A stretch of 64,000 bases of DNA from positions 67,605,940 to 67,669,939 of the forward strand of contig CM055095.1 in NCBI GenBank assembly GCA_029204225.1. Reading direction: 5' to 3'. Source of the stretch: Diphasiastrum complanatum. Its lineage: Eukaryota; Streptophyta; Lycopodiopsida; Lycopodiales; Lycopodiaceae. Position numbers and translations under genes: made by a program. Below are positions 27,001 to 39,429 of the stretch, in pieces. The notes under the pieces are model-generated. The model made no database searches and was not told the DNA's origin. It saw only the letters and a list, made by a program, of their open reading frames with translations. Position 1 is the first letter of the stretch; each line of letters begins with the position of its first letter.

Positions 27001-30000
27001 AGCCAATCAAATGCAGTAAGATCAAGACCAAGTAACCAATATACTATCACAAACTTGATTTCAGAAGTCAAAGATGATATGTATCAAAATGTTATCAACA
27101 TATTGACCGAAAAAGTCCAACTTTCTAGGAATAGCATATACTTTTCAATTTGTCTTTCCAACATAGCAAAATTAGTCAATACCTGTTGGCAAACACGCCC
27201 AAGAACATTGTCAGGTTGCGAATAAACACCTTTCATCTCATTAAAAACTACCCCTGCACCAAGATAAATTACTTGATAATAAGCCACAAGAAAAACTCGT
27301 ATAACTCAACAAGATTCATGTGAATAACATGCCTCTCAAGTTGAAGAATGCTTGTTGAAATTCAAGGAACATGCATAAGACAAACTTTTATAACTTTTTC
27401 CTCTTTTGATTGCATCGAGAATATGCAAACATTAATCCAAGATCTAAGAAACCTAAAAAAACTTCTTTATCTACTCAAATGCTACAGGGGGTGTTTCACA
27501 ACATATTCTAGCATTAGTCAGCTAGCCGATGTTGATCCCATCACTTGATGAGAAAGAAATCCAAAACACCCACATGCTTGTCATAGCTGTGATGGAATCT
27601 CACATGCAAATACCAAACTCAACTGGTTTCCTTATGTATCATAAAGTAAGTAACAAACTCATGACAACTCATTAGAAATCTTCAAGCATATAAAAGAGGA
27701 TTTGTAGAGATAGAAGAAAGAGAGACACAGAGACAGATTTGTTGATGTCTTTTAGGTACCCAAAGCTACATAAGAATGAAAATAGTACATTTCAAGTTTG
27801 TTCATGATATGGGAGTATCGAACATCTTTAAAACAAATCATAGTTGCAAGCCGATTCGAATCGGCCGATTCGTCCCGATTTGTACCAGCTAGCTCGGTTC
27901 GAATCGGGGAACGGTTCGAACCGTTTGTTTTTGTTTTTTCTAGGGGCAAAAAGGGGTTCTAACCAGTTCCAAACAGTTCGATAGTTCGAACCGCGGTAGG
28001 CGGTTCGAACCATAGTTTGATGCAACTATGAAACAAATAAAGTTGATCTAAACAAAAAGCGGCATGAAAAGCCTATAGTACAATAATAAGATAAAAAAGA
28101 AGAAACTAACTAGTCTATAAGTAAAAGCATAAACAAACATTTTGTTTTACGTTTGCCCAAGTACTATTGTTTTAGTAATGGCATATATTTGACTCTTTTG
28201 AACGTTCCTAGAAGATGATTCATAAGGAAAGCTTGAAACAAGCCAAGAAAATGAATTTAACTACAAATAGATAACATAGTTTTCACATATCACAAGTTAA
28301 TCACATCTCTAAAAGAGTGAATGCTCAATCGTCCTATACTCGGAATGCTTTCTCATCTCTTGTTTCTTCATCTGCTTATTATTGCCTATCTTTCAATTGT
28401 CCGATCACAAGATTCAATTCACTAACTAATTAATCATGTCATGTCATGGTGACATTAATGCGCTCAGCCTATTTCACCTAAGTAGCTAAAACTATGTTTC
28501 TCCTGAGGTTCTTATATCTTGGGACCTACTCTTGACAAAACTCCCAATACAACTAGTCTAGAAGGTGCTATGATACCAGGTTATGAATACAATATCCCAT
28601 GGAGCAACATGTAAGACTAATGGATAGCAACCTCATAACCATATAACAATCTTATGTATAATCAAAGTGTTAACGTCAAAGAACTAAGCACAAAAAGAAT
28701 TGCAAACCCTCTTCTCAAAAGAATTGCATATGAGTCTCTTGCAAAGAGCTGAAGAACCAAATCAATCATTTGTAGAGTGCTTGCAAACTACTCTTCTTAT
28801 AATGTTTTGAGAACCCTTAAAGAATCATTCTAGAAAGGTTACGACATACTCTAGCTTCTTTAGCATGTCACGAGTTCCAAGGGACCCATGGGCCAACTCA
28901 ATAAGTGGCCACATAATTAACAATATTTAAACGCTCCAATTAGATAATGCCCCTAAAGAAGGCCCAATCATATGTCCATGATTATGACCAAATAAATGTC
29001 TTGAATGGAACCGAGTGACCAAATACATGGACGCCATGTGATTAAATCCTCTATTGAAATGTTGCAGTCAAAACATAGTACTAGAATCTCATTTATTTCC
29101 ACAACACAAGTACTTCAAGAAGAGTTGCAAATACTAATTATCACTAATTCTCCTCATTGATTGTGCTGCTTGTGATTTTTCTTTATGTTGGTTAGTTTGA
29201 TATATGTTTCATTACTAATCACTTATTTAGGTGGCCATTTCAGTATATGATGACTCTAGATGTACCTTTTGCTATTTGTTGACTCAAATTTGCACTTTTG
29301 GCACTTCATTGCCCCCAGCAGAAAAAAGCTCATAGCTCCTCCCATGTAAAAGGACAATAGCGTAAACTCTCCGCTGTTGCTCTCTTTCTCTTTCATGTAT
29401 ATTTTGTGAAGTGAGGCTGGATGGCAATGTACTTAAAACTCATAGGTTTTGCAAAATTTGAATCAATTGATGAAATATTTTCCGCATTAGGAACAATTTG
29501 TTCCAAAAATGGGTGGTTCCAGCTATCATTTTGGAAACACTATGTTTCCATTTTTGTGTAAAGGAGCTGATTTGAACCGGACAGCACAATTCAACTGAGA
29601 CAAGTACTTGGCTGCAGATTATTGTCTAACACCAAAGGCTGATCAATCGAACATATGAAAGCTCTTTGTTTCATCTCAAAATTTTGAAAGTTACCCCCCA
29701 ACCCACAAAATTCCAATACCCAACTTGCATAACAGAAAATATTTCTCTCAAATCAACATTATGGCCTTCAATGGATCAACAACTCACTCCAAAATTGAAG
29801 ACTATGCCACTCTTCGACTGTGTTCAGCCAACTCACAAAAATATTTCCATAACTTGCAAATACGAATAGCATGGAAAGTGTTGATTTTGAGTAGACGGCT
29901 AAGAAGCTGAAGCAAATAATGAACACATCCTACAGAAATCCTCAAAAAGTAGCAGACATGACGACAAAACAGAAAAAATTTGTGAAGCTCAAATGTATTG

Positions 30001-31382
30001 TACTGTCTAAGGCTGCTACATGGAGAAATACCCAAGACCTAATAAACGATGAGGACAACCAGAATGGAGGAGCCAAGCAGCCATTGATGCAAACAATGGC
30101 TAGAACAGAAAGGGGAGCCAAGTTTGAAGATGTATCCATGTGTTTACATGCACAAAAAGCATGGTCAAACAATAGTTGCAAATTTACACAAACCTTTCAA
30201 AGTTAAATCTTCGGATGGATCGTTGAGTTCGTAGTGCCATCCCTCTTGCTGAAAAGTCTGAACTTCATCTATGCAGCGTGGATGAAAAACAGCATCCAAA
30301 TATACATCCACCAAATTATAAAAGTCCTGCACGATGCATCAGATGTATGGTGGGGATGTTAATACTTGAGACAAGCCAAACAATGGGGCAGTATGATTTG
30401 CATACCCCACCTAGGAATGTTACACGGGCTCAAAGTAGACTGCCTTATGACCGAATTGCAGACTTTAGTCACTTACCTTGATGTTTGTGGATGCAACCGG
30501 ATAGCACGTCCGGTCAGGGTACGTAAACGCATTCAAAAATGTGTGTAGGCTCCCTTTCAAAAGCTCAACAAAAGGCTCCTTCAAAGGATACTTTCTAGAT
30601 CCACAAAGGACACTATGCTCGAGAATGTGTGGTATGCCCTTTGAATCTTTGCTGTGAATACCAGACGAAAAGTTTAGATCATTGTAACACGTTAAGGGAC
30701 AATGGCATTCCCAATTCCAACGCCAATGTGTTGCCTAGTCAAGCTCTTAATCTCATAGTACTAGTTCAATCTTTATTAAGTCTTGTGTATAGTTTTGGAT
30801 TACATAGCAGTCCTACTAATGATAATTACCCAGCTCATAATCTTTCAATAAAAGCATGTCAAACCATTGCACACATAACAGGTGAAATTTGAGAGGAGGA
30901 ATATGGCACACATTATCATTGCCCCAGTAAAGAAAATCATGAGATGTGGCAGCAGCAATTTTCCAAACTAGCAAAATTGGCATAAGATTATCCACTTACG
31001 GTGGCGTTCGAAAAACAATCCCAAAGACCTTATTTTCATCCTCATTCACAACAGAAATCACCTCCGCTCCTGTATCTTCGTGGCGATATAAAATCGCAGT
31101 TGATTTGTATTCCTCAATAAACTGTTCTTCAATTTTTGCAAAGCCAAGTTCCTTGGCAACATCGGCATTGGAGTCTGTCAATTTCAGATCAAAGTGAAAA
31201 AAAGGATCCTTAAGCCAGAGCTTGCGCAATTGTACATCAGGGTCTACTTCGGCTATCTCAAACCTACTTGAAAATGGAGCAGCAAACATAGAATTTGTGT
31301 ATCTGGACTTTGGAGAAATTCCCGAGAAAGTAGAATGTATAAAGAGTGCATGCCCTTGTGAATCCAATCTACAAGCATTCAT
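1..31382 (-). CDS. PREP: Presequence protease PreP, 14 exons, 3' end beyond the window
   Basis: Zinc metalloprotease of family M16C. Known plant members degrade cleaved targeting peptides and other short peptides in the mitochondrial matrix and chloroplast stroma. Exons in transcript order: 31382-31000, 30651-30477, 30326-30194, 27253-27183, 25922-25839, 20717-20627, 19034-18514, 18277-18113, 17960-17742, 12559-12432, 12300-12111, 526-443, 340-243, 85-1. All 13 junctions are GT-AG, and joining them gives 809 codons without a stop. The inverted zinc motif HILEH lies at about residues 136-140 and the distal glutamate ligand (NEMKG) near 236, the same 96-residue spacing as known for Arabidopsis PreP. 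About 270 C-terminal residues are expected beyond the left edge. The start is the only ATG after an in-frame stop in exon 1; a further upstream exon cannot be excluded. Introns total about 29 kb and carry transposons. Confidence 0.95.
243..340 (-). CDS. PREP: PREP exon 13
   Basis: A 98-nt exon encoding SRLTGGGHAISASRMDAK and NVAGWVSEQMGGL. The acceptor is CATGCAG and the donor GTATAT. Confidence 0.94.
443..526 (-). CDS. PREP: PREP exon 12
   Basis: An 84-nt phase-0 exon encoding VLQDVQFEDQQRFKQFVAQS and KSRME, which continues exon 11 across the 11.6-kb intron. The acceptor is ATATAG and the donor GTAAAT. Confidence 0.93.
527..3266 (-). other. PREP intron 11, part downstream of the gypsy element
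   Basis: AT-rich intronic sequence with no supported gene. From 2571 to about 2760 it holds one copy of a dispersed repeat that recurs at about 22100-22310. Near 2965-3050 a tRNA-Met primer-site-like string (tgtatcagcatcc) lies close to a purine run (ggaggaggata), suggesting the remains of a small LTR element. Short repeats resembling 3029-3110 recur near 9193-9300. Confidence 0.6.
3267..3952 (-). repeat. 3' LTR of the chromovirus (686 bp)
   Basis: Matches the right LTR over its length. It contains an internal, roughly 73-bp imperfect tandem duplication (about 3578-3725) in which the phrase gaccaagtgtccca occurs twice. It has one copy of the terminal 92-bp segment that is duplicated in the right LTR. 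Confidence 0.92.
3953..3966 (-). other. Polypurine tract of the chromovirus
   Basis: On the minus strand this reads TGAGGGGGGAAGGGG and directly adjoins the 3' LTR, the expected place for plus-strand priming. Confidence 0.8.
3963..4643 (-). pseudogene. Gypsy integrase C-terminal region and chromodomain, broken
   Basis: The first reading frame (4643-4260) encodes integrase C-terminal sequence (LPLLDFAYNDKKNVRTKMSP, FELNYG, VGDMVFLQ). The second (4238-3963) starts HPVFHVSRLKR and runs into a chromodomain-like segment (RVLDRRERRLRN, REYLVAWHG, ATWE). The two frames are separated by a frameshift and stop near 4240-4260. In chromoviruses the chromodomain directs integration to particular chromatin. 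Confidence 0.88.
4644..5026 (-). pseudogene. Gypsy integrase catalytic core, frameshifted
   Basis: Encodes MDFITNLPRTQ, the first catalytic Asp, and VFDRDTRFTGNFW, the second. The region with the catalytic Glu (ETDGQTERVNQ) lies in another frame after a one-base shift near 4740. It is then followed by a stop near 4642. The core fold is recognisable but not encoded in one frame. Confidence 0.88.
4951..6027 (-). pseudogene. Gypsy RNase H and integrase zinc-binding domain
   Basis: The frame opens in the RT-RNase H connection (LRSFLGLAVFYRKGV, PLTDML). It continues through RNase H (VVETDASDIAVGAVL, HEKELYAI, YTDHNTLRYF, VADALSR) and the integrase HHCC finger (HLCHDSPSAGHLG, HCLKCRVNKAER). It ends at the frameshift leading into the integrase core. 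RNase H is the best preserved part of the element. Confidence 0.92.
6024..6710 (-). pseudogene. Gypsy zinc knuckle and protease fused to the RT thumb remnant
   Basis: Encodes the nucleocapsid knuckle CFGCLGRHRWKEC (CX2CX4HX4C) and an aspartic protease with LILFDTGSSHNIINSALIK. About residue 180 the reading passes directly from post-protease sequence to RT-thumb sequence (KKEITYLGFIV, ADGIKPDPQK). The fingers and palm of RT, including the catalytic YxDD block, are missing. The junction is near 6165, and the frame stays open across it. Confidence 0.88.
6714..7540 (-). pseudogene. Gypsy gag, frameshifted
   Basis: The start at 7540 encodes MDPLGGASTEILRIEQ with a short helical region. After stops near 7300 a second frame from 7217 carries the gag core (KATYRLQETAQRWWREIEK, FAENWIPLDEKNQVMQ, YREALMRIPEE). 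The two parts are out of phase by one base, so no full gag is made. Confidence 0.85.
7541..8031 (-). other. Untranslated leader and primer binding site of the chromovirus
   Basis: No reading frame is supported here. At about 8015-8031 the minus strand reads TGGTATCAGAGCAAGG, complementary to the 3' end of initiator tRNA-Met, directly next to the 5' LTR. Confidence 0.85.
8032..8799 (-). repeat. 5' LTR of the chromovirus (768 bp) with an internal tandem duplication
   Basis: Matches the left LTR. It is longer because a segment of about 92 bp (about 8606-8697) is repeated at about 8698-8790. The unit contains caggccggtgacttagcc and ends in the terminal phrase gggacagggagtaaaag. Some 20 bp present in the left LTR near 3578 are missing here. 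Confidence 0.92.
8800..12110 (-). other. PREP intron 11, part upstream of the gypsy element
   Basis: No gene is supported. A C-rich run lies at 9291-9314 and a short A-run near 10030. The 9193-9300 stretch resembles 3029-3110, so it is probably another repeat fragment. The rest is AT-rich intronic sequence. Confidence 0.6.
12111..12300 (-). CDS. PREP: PREP exon 11
   Basis: A 190-nt exon encoding QSLLEMGTKSMDFVQLSQLI, GRKTGGISVYP and SSHIIVRAKAM. The acceptor is ATTCAG and the donor GTAAAA. The next intron, 11.6 kb long, contains a gypsy element. Confidence 0.95.
12432..12559 (-). CDS. PREP: PREP exon 10
   Basis: A 128-nt exon found by reading the strand for the missing segment between exons 9 and 11. 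It encodes CHDLFTNDVLYTEVVFDL and LLPFVPLF, as in plant PreP. The acceptor is CCACAG and the donor GTATAT. The phase matches both neighbours. Confidence 0.92.
12560..17741 (-). other. PREP intron 9 (5.2 kb)
   Basis: No gene or intact mobile element is recognised. Related stretches occur at 13010-13070 and 13267-13340. The segment 16140-16370 is repetitive around the phrase catcagcatc. Reading frames here are short and carry no known domain. Confidence 0.6.
17742..17960 (-). CDS. PREP: PREP exon 9: helical hinge between the two halves
   Basis: A 219-nt exon encoding a charged helical segment (ASMTEEDLAELARATEELRR) followed by QETPDPPEALKAVPCLSLSD and IPKEP. In PreP this region lies between the two M16 halves. 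The donor is GTAAGT, followed by 5.2-kb intron 9. Confidence 0.95.
18113..18277 (-). CDS. PREP: PREP exon 8
   Basis: A 165-nt exon encoding GKWLYGGDPFEPLKF and KAVFSPLIQTYILDNQHRVT. It is separated from exon 7 by 236 bp and from exon 9 by 152 bp. The splice sites are ATGCAG and GTATGG. Confidence 0.94.
18514..19034 (-). CDS. PREP: PREP exon 7, largest exon
   Basis: Contains 521 nt. It encodes KKKHMVCLNWLLSENPLDLQ, LGFLDHLMLGTPASPLRK, SGLGEAL and FSLRENNTGSFPRGLSLML, which follow plant PreP closely. The acceptor GTCCAG has a weak polypyrimidine tract. The donor is GTCCGT. Confidence 0.95.
19035..20626 (-). other. PREP intron 6 (1.6 kb) with a 33-bp tandem duplication
   Basis: Intronic sequence without a recognised gene. 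At 19812-19877 a 33-bp unit beginning gcgacattgcaaaagagctc occurs twice in a row with no visible change. Confidence 0.75.
20627..20717 (-). CDS. PREP: PREP exon 6
   Basis: A 91-nt exon encoding DFHRKFYHPSNARIWFYGN, typical of the M16C family. The donor GTGCGT and acceptor TTACAG fit the phase of the neighbouring exons. Confidence 0.93.
20718..22440 (-). other. PREP intron 5, part downstream of the LINE
   Basis: No gene is seen. The stretch 22095-22310 is the second copy of a dispersed repeat also found at 2571-2760; both copies contain gaggcctaaaactcatgatg and end near a tgtcaca phrase. Confidence 0.6.
22544..22687 (+). repeat. 5' LTR of the TRIM
   Basis: The LTR has 42 nt before the tRNA-like module, 72 nt of module and 30 nt after it. 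The tail contains a perfect 7-bp hairpin, ATCCATA (22658-22664) pairing with TATGGAT (22673-22679) around an 8-nt loop. Confidence 0.93.
22586..22657 (+). tRNA. tRNA-like sequence in the TRIM 5' LTR (probably a tRNA pseudogene)
   Basis: The acceptor strands GGGCGGA and TCTGTCC pair over seven positions with two G-T wobbles. The D arm is GCTC-AGTGGTA-GAGC. The T arm CTAGG-TTCGAAT-CCTAG pairs perfectly. The A box TAGCTCAGTGG and B box GGTTCGAATCC fit the polymerase III consensus. The anticodon arm is abnormal: the best fold is CCCAT-CCGGTAT-GAGGG, with one A-A mismatch, C instead of U at position 33, and one extra nucleotide before the stem. A working tRNA is therefore unlikely. No T-run terminator follows within the LTR. 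Confidence 0.55.
22688..22700 (+). other. Primer binding site of the TRIM
   Basis: TGGTATCAGAGCC is complementary to the initiator tRNA-Met 3' end and directly adjoins the 5' LTR. A degenerate second copy (tggtgtcaaagcc) lies about 30 bp downstream, at about 22720. Confidence 0.88.
22795..22803 (+). other. Polypurine tract of the TRIM
   Basis: GAGGGGGGG immediately precedes the 3' LTR. Confidence 0.85.
22804..22947 (+). repeat. 3' LTR of the TRIM
   Basis: Differs from the 5' LTR at four transition sites: one before the tRNA-like module, two in its T stem, and one in the terminal TCTAGCA. It is followed by the target duplication TGCCA. Confidence 0.93.
22846..22917 (+). tRNA. tRNA-like sequence in the TRIM 3' LTR (probably a tRNA pseudogene)
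   Basis: Same module as in the 5' LTR. Two transitions in the 5' side of the T stem replace Watson-Crick pairs by G-T wobbles (TTGGG facing CCTAG), so pairing is retained. The A box and B box are unchanged. Confidence 0.55.
24931..25838 (-). other. PREP intron 5, part upstream of the LINE
   Basis: No gene is supported. It includes a local run of catgcatg-like motifs around 25020-25150 and AT-rich sequence up to exon 5. Confidence 0.6.
25839..25922 (-). CDS. PREP: PREP exon 5
   Basis: An 84-nt exon in phase 0, encoding VFPENAYSVDSGGDPNAIPD and the start of the LTFHEFQ segment. The acceptor is TTGCAG and the donor GTGTGA. It is followed by 5.1-kb intron 5. Confidence 0.94.
25923..27182 (-). 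repeat. PREP intron 4 with an 86-bp tandem duplication at 26053-26224
   Basis: The intron holds no gene. Inside it two adjacent copies of an 86-bp unit (26053-26138 and 26139-26224) begin gcaagc and share the phrase gtaaatgcaaaatgaatc; they differ at several positions. Confidence 0.75.
27183..27253 (-). CDS. PREP: PREP exon 4: distal zinc ligand
   Basis: A 71-nt exon encoding GVVFNEMKGVYSQPDNVLGR. The Glu of NEMKG is the expected third zinc ligand. The acceptor is GTGCAG and the donor GTATTG. Confidence 0.94.
27839..28030. mobile_element. hAT-type MITE in PREP intron 3
   Basis: A 192-bp non-coding element with perfect 10-bp terminal inverted repeats CATAGTTGCA and TGCAACTATG. It is flanked by a perfect 8-bp target duplication AAACAAAT (27831-27838 and 28031-28038). 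An 8-bp duplication together with a CA-start terminal repeat is diagnostic of hAT elements. The interior is crowded with the palindrome TTCGAA in gattcgaatc and ggttcgaacc contexts, so it should fold on itself. Confidence 0.88.
28564..29100 (-). repeat. Possible decayed LTR with primer site in PREP intron 3
   Basis: On the minus strand TGGTATCATAGCACC (28578-28564) resembles a tRNA-Met primer binding site. Sequence upstream of it (28579 to about 29100) looks like an LTR, with a TATATAAG-like box near 28800. No partner LTR and no coding region were found, so limits and identity are tentative. Confidence 0.35.
29101..30193 (-). other. PREP intron 3, part nearest exon 3
   Basis: AT-rich intronic sequence. 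Short reading frames occur on both strands but none carries a recognisable domain. Confidence 0.55.
30194..30326 (-). CDS. PREP: PREP exon 3
   Basis: Encodes DFYNLVDVYLDAVFHP and TFQQEGWHYELNDPSED, both PreP signatures. The acceptor is GTGCAG and the donor GTTTGT. It is followed by 2.9-kb intron 3, which contains a hAT-type MITE. Confidence 0.95.
30477..30651 (-). CDS. PREP: PREP exon 2: catalytic zinc-binding motif
   Basis: Encodes the inverted zinc motif HILEH, followed by HSVLCGSRKYP and KGSLHTFLNAFTYPD, the most conserved stretch of the family. The two His are expected to bind zinc and the Glu to be catalytic. The acceptor is CACAG and the donor GTAAGT. Intron 1 is 348 bp and intron 2 is 150 bp. 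Confidence 0.95.
31000..31382 (-). CDS. PREP: PREP exon 1: transit peptide and N-terminal strand
   Basis: Contains 127 codons plus 2 nt. The first ~55 residues are rich in Ser, Arg and small residues, as expected of an organellar targeting peptide. They are followed by conserved PreP sequence (ELGFAKIEEQF, NEDENKVFG, FRTPP). An in-frame TGA lies just upstream, so the ATG at 31382 is the first available start. The donor is GTAAGT at 30999. Confidence 0.88.
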
Positions 31383-32985
31383 GGAGGTTACAAAAGATAG
31401 TCTCAATCTTCAAAAGCTTGTTTGAAAACCAGCAAGTAAATTAGTACTTGTGAATCCAGTTGCACCAACCTACAGGCTACAAGCAAGCGTTCATGGTAGT
31501 TTTTCCAAGCTCAAGAAAATTCTTTGGCATACAGAATTTGGAAGAAATCAAACAACTAATCGACATCTTCAGGTTTTAGTCTCAGACTGTTTAGGCTTGG
31601 ACATTTTGCGATTTGCAAGTTCGCTCACAAACTCACAAAAAGAGTATGGTCTCTTTTTTTGCTACTAGGTATCAATGCAGATTCCAAGCAAGATATAATC
31701 AATTGTGGACACAAGGTTCCTGGCAAAGTTTGTTGAATCAGCTGTATCTAGCAAATCTTTCTATACACTAGGCCCCATTGCTATACCACAAGGCATTTTA
31801 CCATACTTGTGACATGAAGCCCTTCAAAGTTTTGAGCTATAAGGTTTCCAATCAAATCAGAATAGGACAATTAGGAATTGATGAAATGTTGTTTAATACA
31901 ATTCATGACCAGGCCCTGCCGATTCAAATCAGAAAGAATTAGTCGGAAAAAAAGATTAATTTTTTATGCATTTGATTAGTAAAATAAAAAAATACTTCAT
32001 ACAGTGTACAATTCGTGCAATACGGACAATGCCGTGCTTATGATTGCATGCTTGTGACAATAAGATCAAACTTGAAGAGGAAATAACATACTATACAGAT
32101 CTATTGGAGAAGACTTCAGTTATGTTGTCAACGATGCCTTACAATCCATGCTCTAACAAACCTCCTCTAGTTACTTTTTCTTTGCAACAGTATTTGATAA
32201 CACAAGTCTTCAATACGCATAATGTTGTGATTTTCATTTACATAGTTACCAACAAACACGTTCACAATGGATTGCAAACTCGTTGCAAACTTCAGTGCTT
32301 AGGATAGAAAGTTTTGTATAAATTGCTTTTAATTAGAATTCTTACAAAAATTGAGGTGCTGTGCAATATAATGTTTCAAATTTTGACGTCAATGGAATAT
32401 TTTGAAGTTATTATGTCCTAAAACTTATGGAAAAATGCCCATCTTAATGTAGTTCCATATACATTTGCAAACTTCTTGACTTTCTTGCAACTTGTGGACA
32501 CGTTTGCAAACTCAAACGTTTGCTGGCAACTACATCCATGTATAGGCCAAGAAAAGAATGGAGTACAAGACTCCCAAGTATCCCTTTACTGAGACAATTG
32601 GAATTTGAGCCCACATCCTCAAGGATGCGGCAACCATTCTTATCCAACTCAGCTACTGTGGGGGACTCTAGGACCTTTCTCAAAAACAACCGCCAGAAAT
32701 TATGGGTCACATCATTTGCTACATTGTTTTTTTTTTGGTTCAAAAACTGCAACTGATATACAAAATTGTGGTCCTAATTGGAAGTAAAGCTAAGTGGCAA
32801 GGTATAATAGGCTACCAGTTCTAGGTGAGGGTGTTGCCACCACCGCTTGTACAGCACTTGTCCGTCTCGAAATAGCCAAAGAGCAAGGCAAAGATTTGAA
32901 CACCGAACCAGCTTCGTTGCCACCAAATTCCCTCCAACCAAAAGCTGTCAAGGCCGAAAATGACTTGCGACCCGCCAAATTTGGT
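31383..32985. other. Upstream region of PREP, no gene seen
   Basis: Presumably holds the PREP promoter and 5' untranslated sequence close to 31400. No TATA box could be assigned with confidence, and no coding region with a known domain is present. Confidence 0.5.
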
Positions 32986-33123
32986 GATGAGGACCACCTC
33001 TTTGACAAATTTGGAGGCCTCTGAGATGATGCCCATCTCTTTGCCAAATTTGGAGGCCTCTGAGATGACGCCCACCTCTTTGCCACATTATGAGGCCTCT
33101 GAGATGATGACCACCTCTTTGAG
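32986..33123. repeat. 39-bp minisatellite, about 3.5 copies
   Basis: Units start at 32986, 33025, 33064 and 33103. Each begins gatga and contains cacctcttt or catctcttt followed by gaggcctctga. Period 39 is a multiple of three, which creates repetitive open frames on both strands; these are not taken as genes. Confidence 0.88.
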
Positions 33124-33219
33124 ACTACATGACCATTCAGTCTGGTCCATTTGCTAGTAAGCCCTGCAAATTGTTGAGCGGCCTGTATAGAGGTGAGGGT
33201 ATGCATCATCCCTTAGCCT

Positions 33220-33600
33220 CTGCAACCACCAAATCATTTGGTCATTCAAGCAATGACATTTCATATATTGATTCAAGTACTCAGTTATATGAACTGAAAT
33301 CCACTTGAGACTTAGTGTCTGCAACCACCATAAGCATTTCGTCATTCAAACAATATCATTAAAAATATTGATTCAAGCAATCAGCTTATCAAAACCCAGT
33401 TGAAACTTAGTGTCTGAGGCCACCATAAGCATTTGGTCATTCAAATAATAACATGTGATATATTGATTCAAGCAATCAGCTATATGCAATAAAACCCACT
33501 TACAACTTAGTGCTTGCAACCACAATAATTAAGGCCATTCAAATTATACCATTTCATGTGTTGATTCAAGCAATCAGCTGTATTAATCCAAGGCCACTTA
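33220..33600. repeat. Tandem repeat with a period of about 97 bp, four copies
   Basis: Copies start near 33224, 33321, 33418 and 33516. Each contains a gcaaccaccata-like start, then cattcaa, then ttgattcaagcaatcagct and acttagtg. Copies differ by many substitutions and small indels. Confidence 0.8.
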
Positions 33601-38243
<4,643 letters not shown>

Positions 38244-38267
38244 TAGCATTCAGACAAACACCCATCA

Positions 38268-39320
38268 ATGAGCGAACAGACTTCAGAAGCAATGGCTTCA
38301 ATCAGCAGCATGCAGAGCAAGATCTGCACAATGCTTGATTCCTCGGGATCTAACTTTCTAGCCTGGAAAGTTAAGACATCACTCATACTCAAGGGTGAAG
38401 GTTTATTCTCCTGGGTGGATGGCACAGAAGAGATGCCTACAACATCAGGCAAGGAGCTACGCGAATGGAGGGAGAAAAATGACAAGGCAGTAGCCTTGCT
38501 ATCATCTTCCATCGAAGATAGTCTCACACTTGACCTAGCTACACTCTCCAAAGCTAAGAAGATGTGGGATGCATTGCTCACCAGATTTCAGACAAAATCA
38601 AGAAGTCAAATCATGATGCTGGAAGATCAACTGACAAATCTACAATGGGATAGAAAGGACCTTACCTCTTTCATAAGAAAGACGAAGGATCTGTTTCTAT
38701 CACTACACAACTCTGGAGCGGAGAACGTTGTGTCAGCTGAGAAGTAGCTCACGTACCTGTTGAGAGCCTTTCCCAGATCATTCCAGACAACGAGAACCCT
38801 GCTCGCGAAAGATCCTACCATGAACCTCGAAAAGGCGATTGTCGAGATTCGAGAGGAAGTCGAGGCCAGAGAACATCTTGATCACAAAGATGGTTCTGAC
38901 CAGGCCCTCCATGACAACAAAGAAAAATCCAAGAAACAATTTAAGCCTAAGAGGGAGTCAAATCAGAGGCAGGATCGTGACCAGAAAGCAGAGGGAACAA
39001 GCAAAAGCAATTGGAAGAGCAAAGGGAGGTCGAAGCAGCAAGGTGTAGACAAGAAGACTTGCGTGAGATGCAGAAGAGACGGGCATACAATTGATACATG
39101 TTGGCTCAATCCCAAGATTGAGTGTAACAGCAACAGTTCATCCTATGTCGAGGAGCCCGAGAGCTCGAAGATGGGTGAAGAAAGAACGAACAAAAATTGT
39201 TCGACCGCCTACATCTGTGAAGACGTGTGGCAGCATCAACATCTGACACACATGAGGTGATCCTAGACTCAAGAGCCACCTAGTCAATGTCTCCTGCCCA
39301 ATATGAGTTTCTGAATTTCG
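38268..39320 (+). pseudogene. Ty1/copia gag and start of protease, broken
   Basis: The frame opens MSEQTSEAMASISSM and carries copia gag sequence (GSNFLAWKVKTSLILKGEGL, SKAKKMWDALLTRFQ). An in-frame TAG at 38745 interrupts it. The same frame continues LLRAFPRSFQTTRTLLAKDP and ends with the zinc knuckle CVRCRRDGHTIDTC. After a one-base shift near 39255 a decayed protease motif (VILDSRAT then a stop, then SMSPAQYEFLNF) can be read. The element then stops abruptly near 39320. Confidence 0.88.
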
Positions 39321-39429
39321 TAGAATCATAGATATGTCTTGATTGCCATTATAGTAGAGTCCATCTTGTCTTGTTACTTGAATGTACTTCAAGCTTTTCA
39401 TTGGGCTTTTCTTGAGTTGGACATACATT

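Noticed and set aside
32790-33209. Repetitive reading frame with SQRPPNLAKRW units
   Set aside because: Produced by the 39-bp minisatellite, whose period is a multiple of three; several frames are equally open.
33220-33600. CRISPR-like array
   Set aside because: The whole 97-bp unit repeats, with no conserved short repeats separated by unique spacers, and the DNA is plant nuclear.
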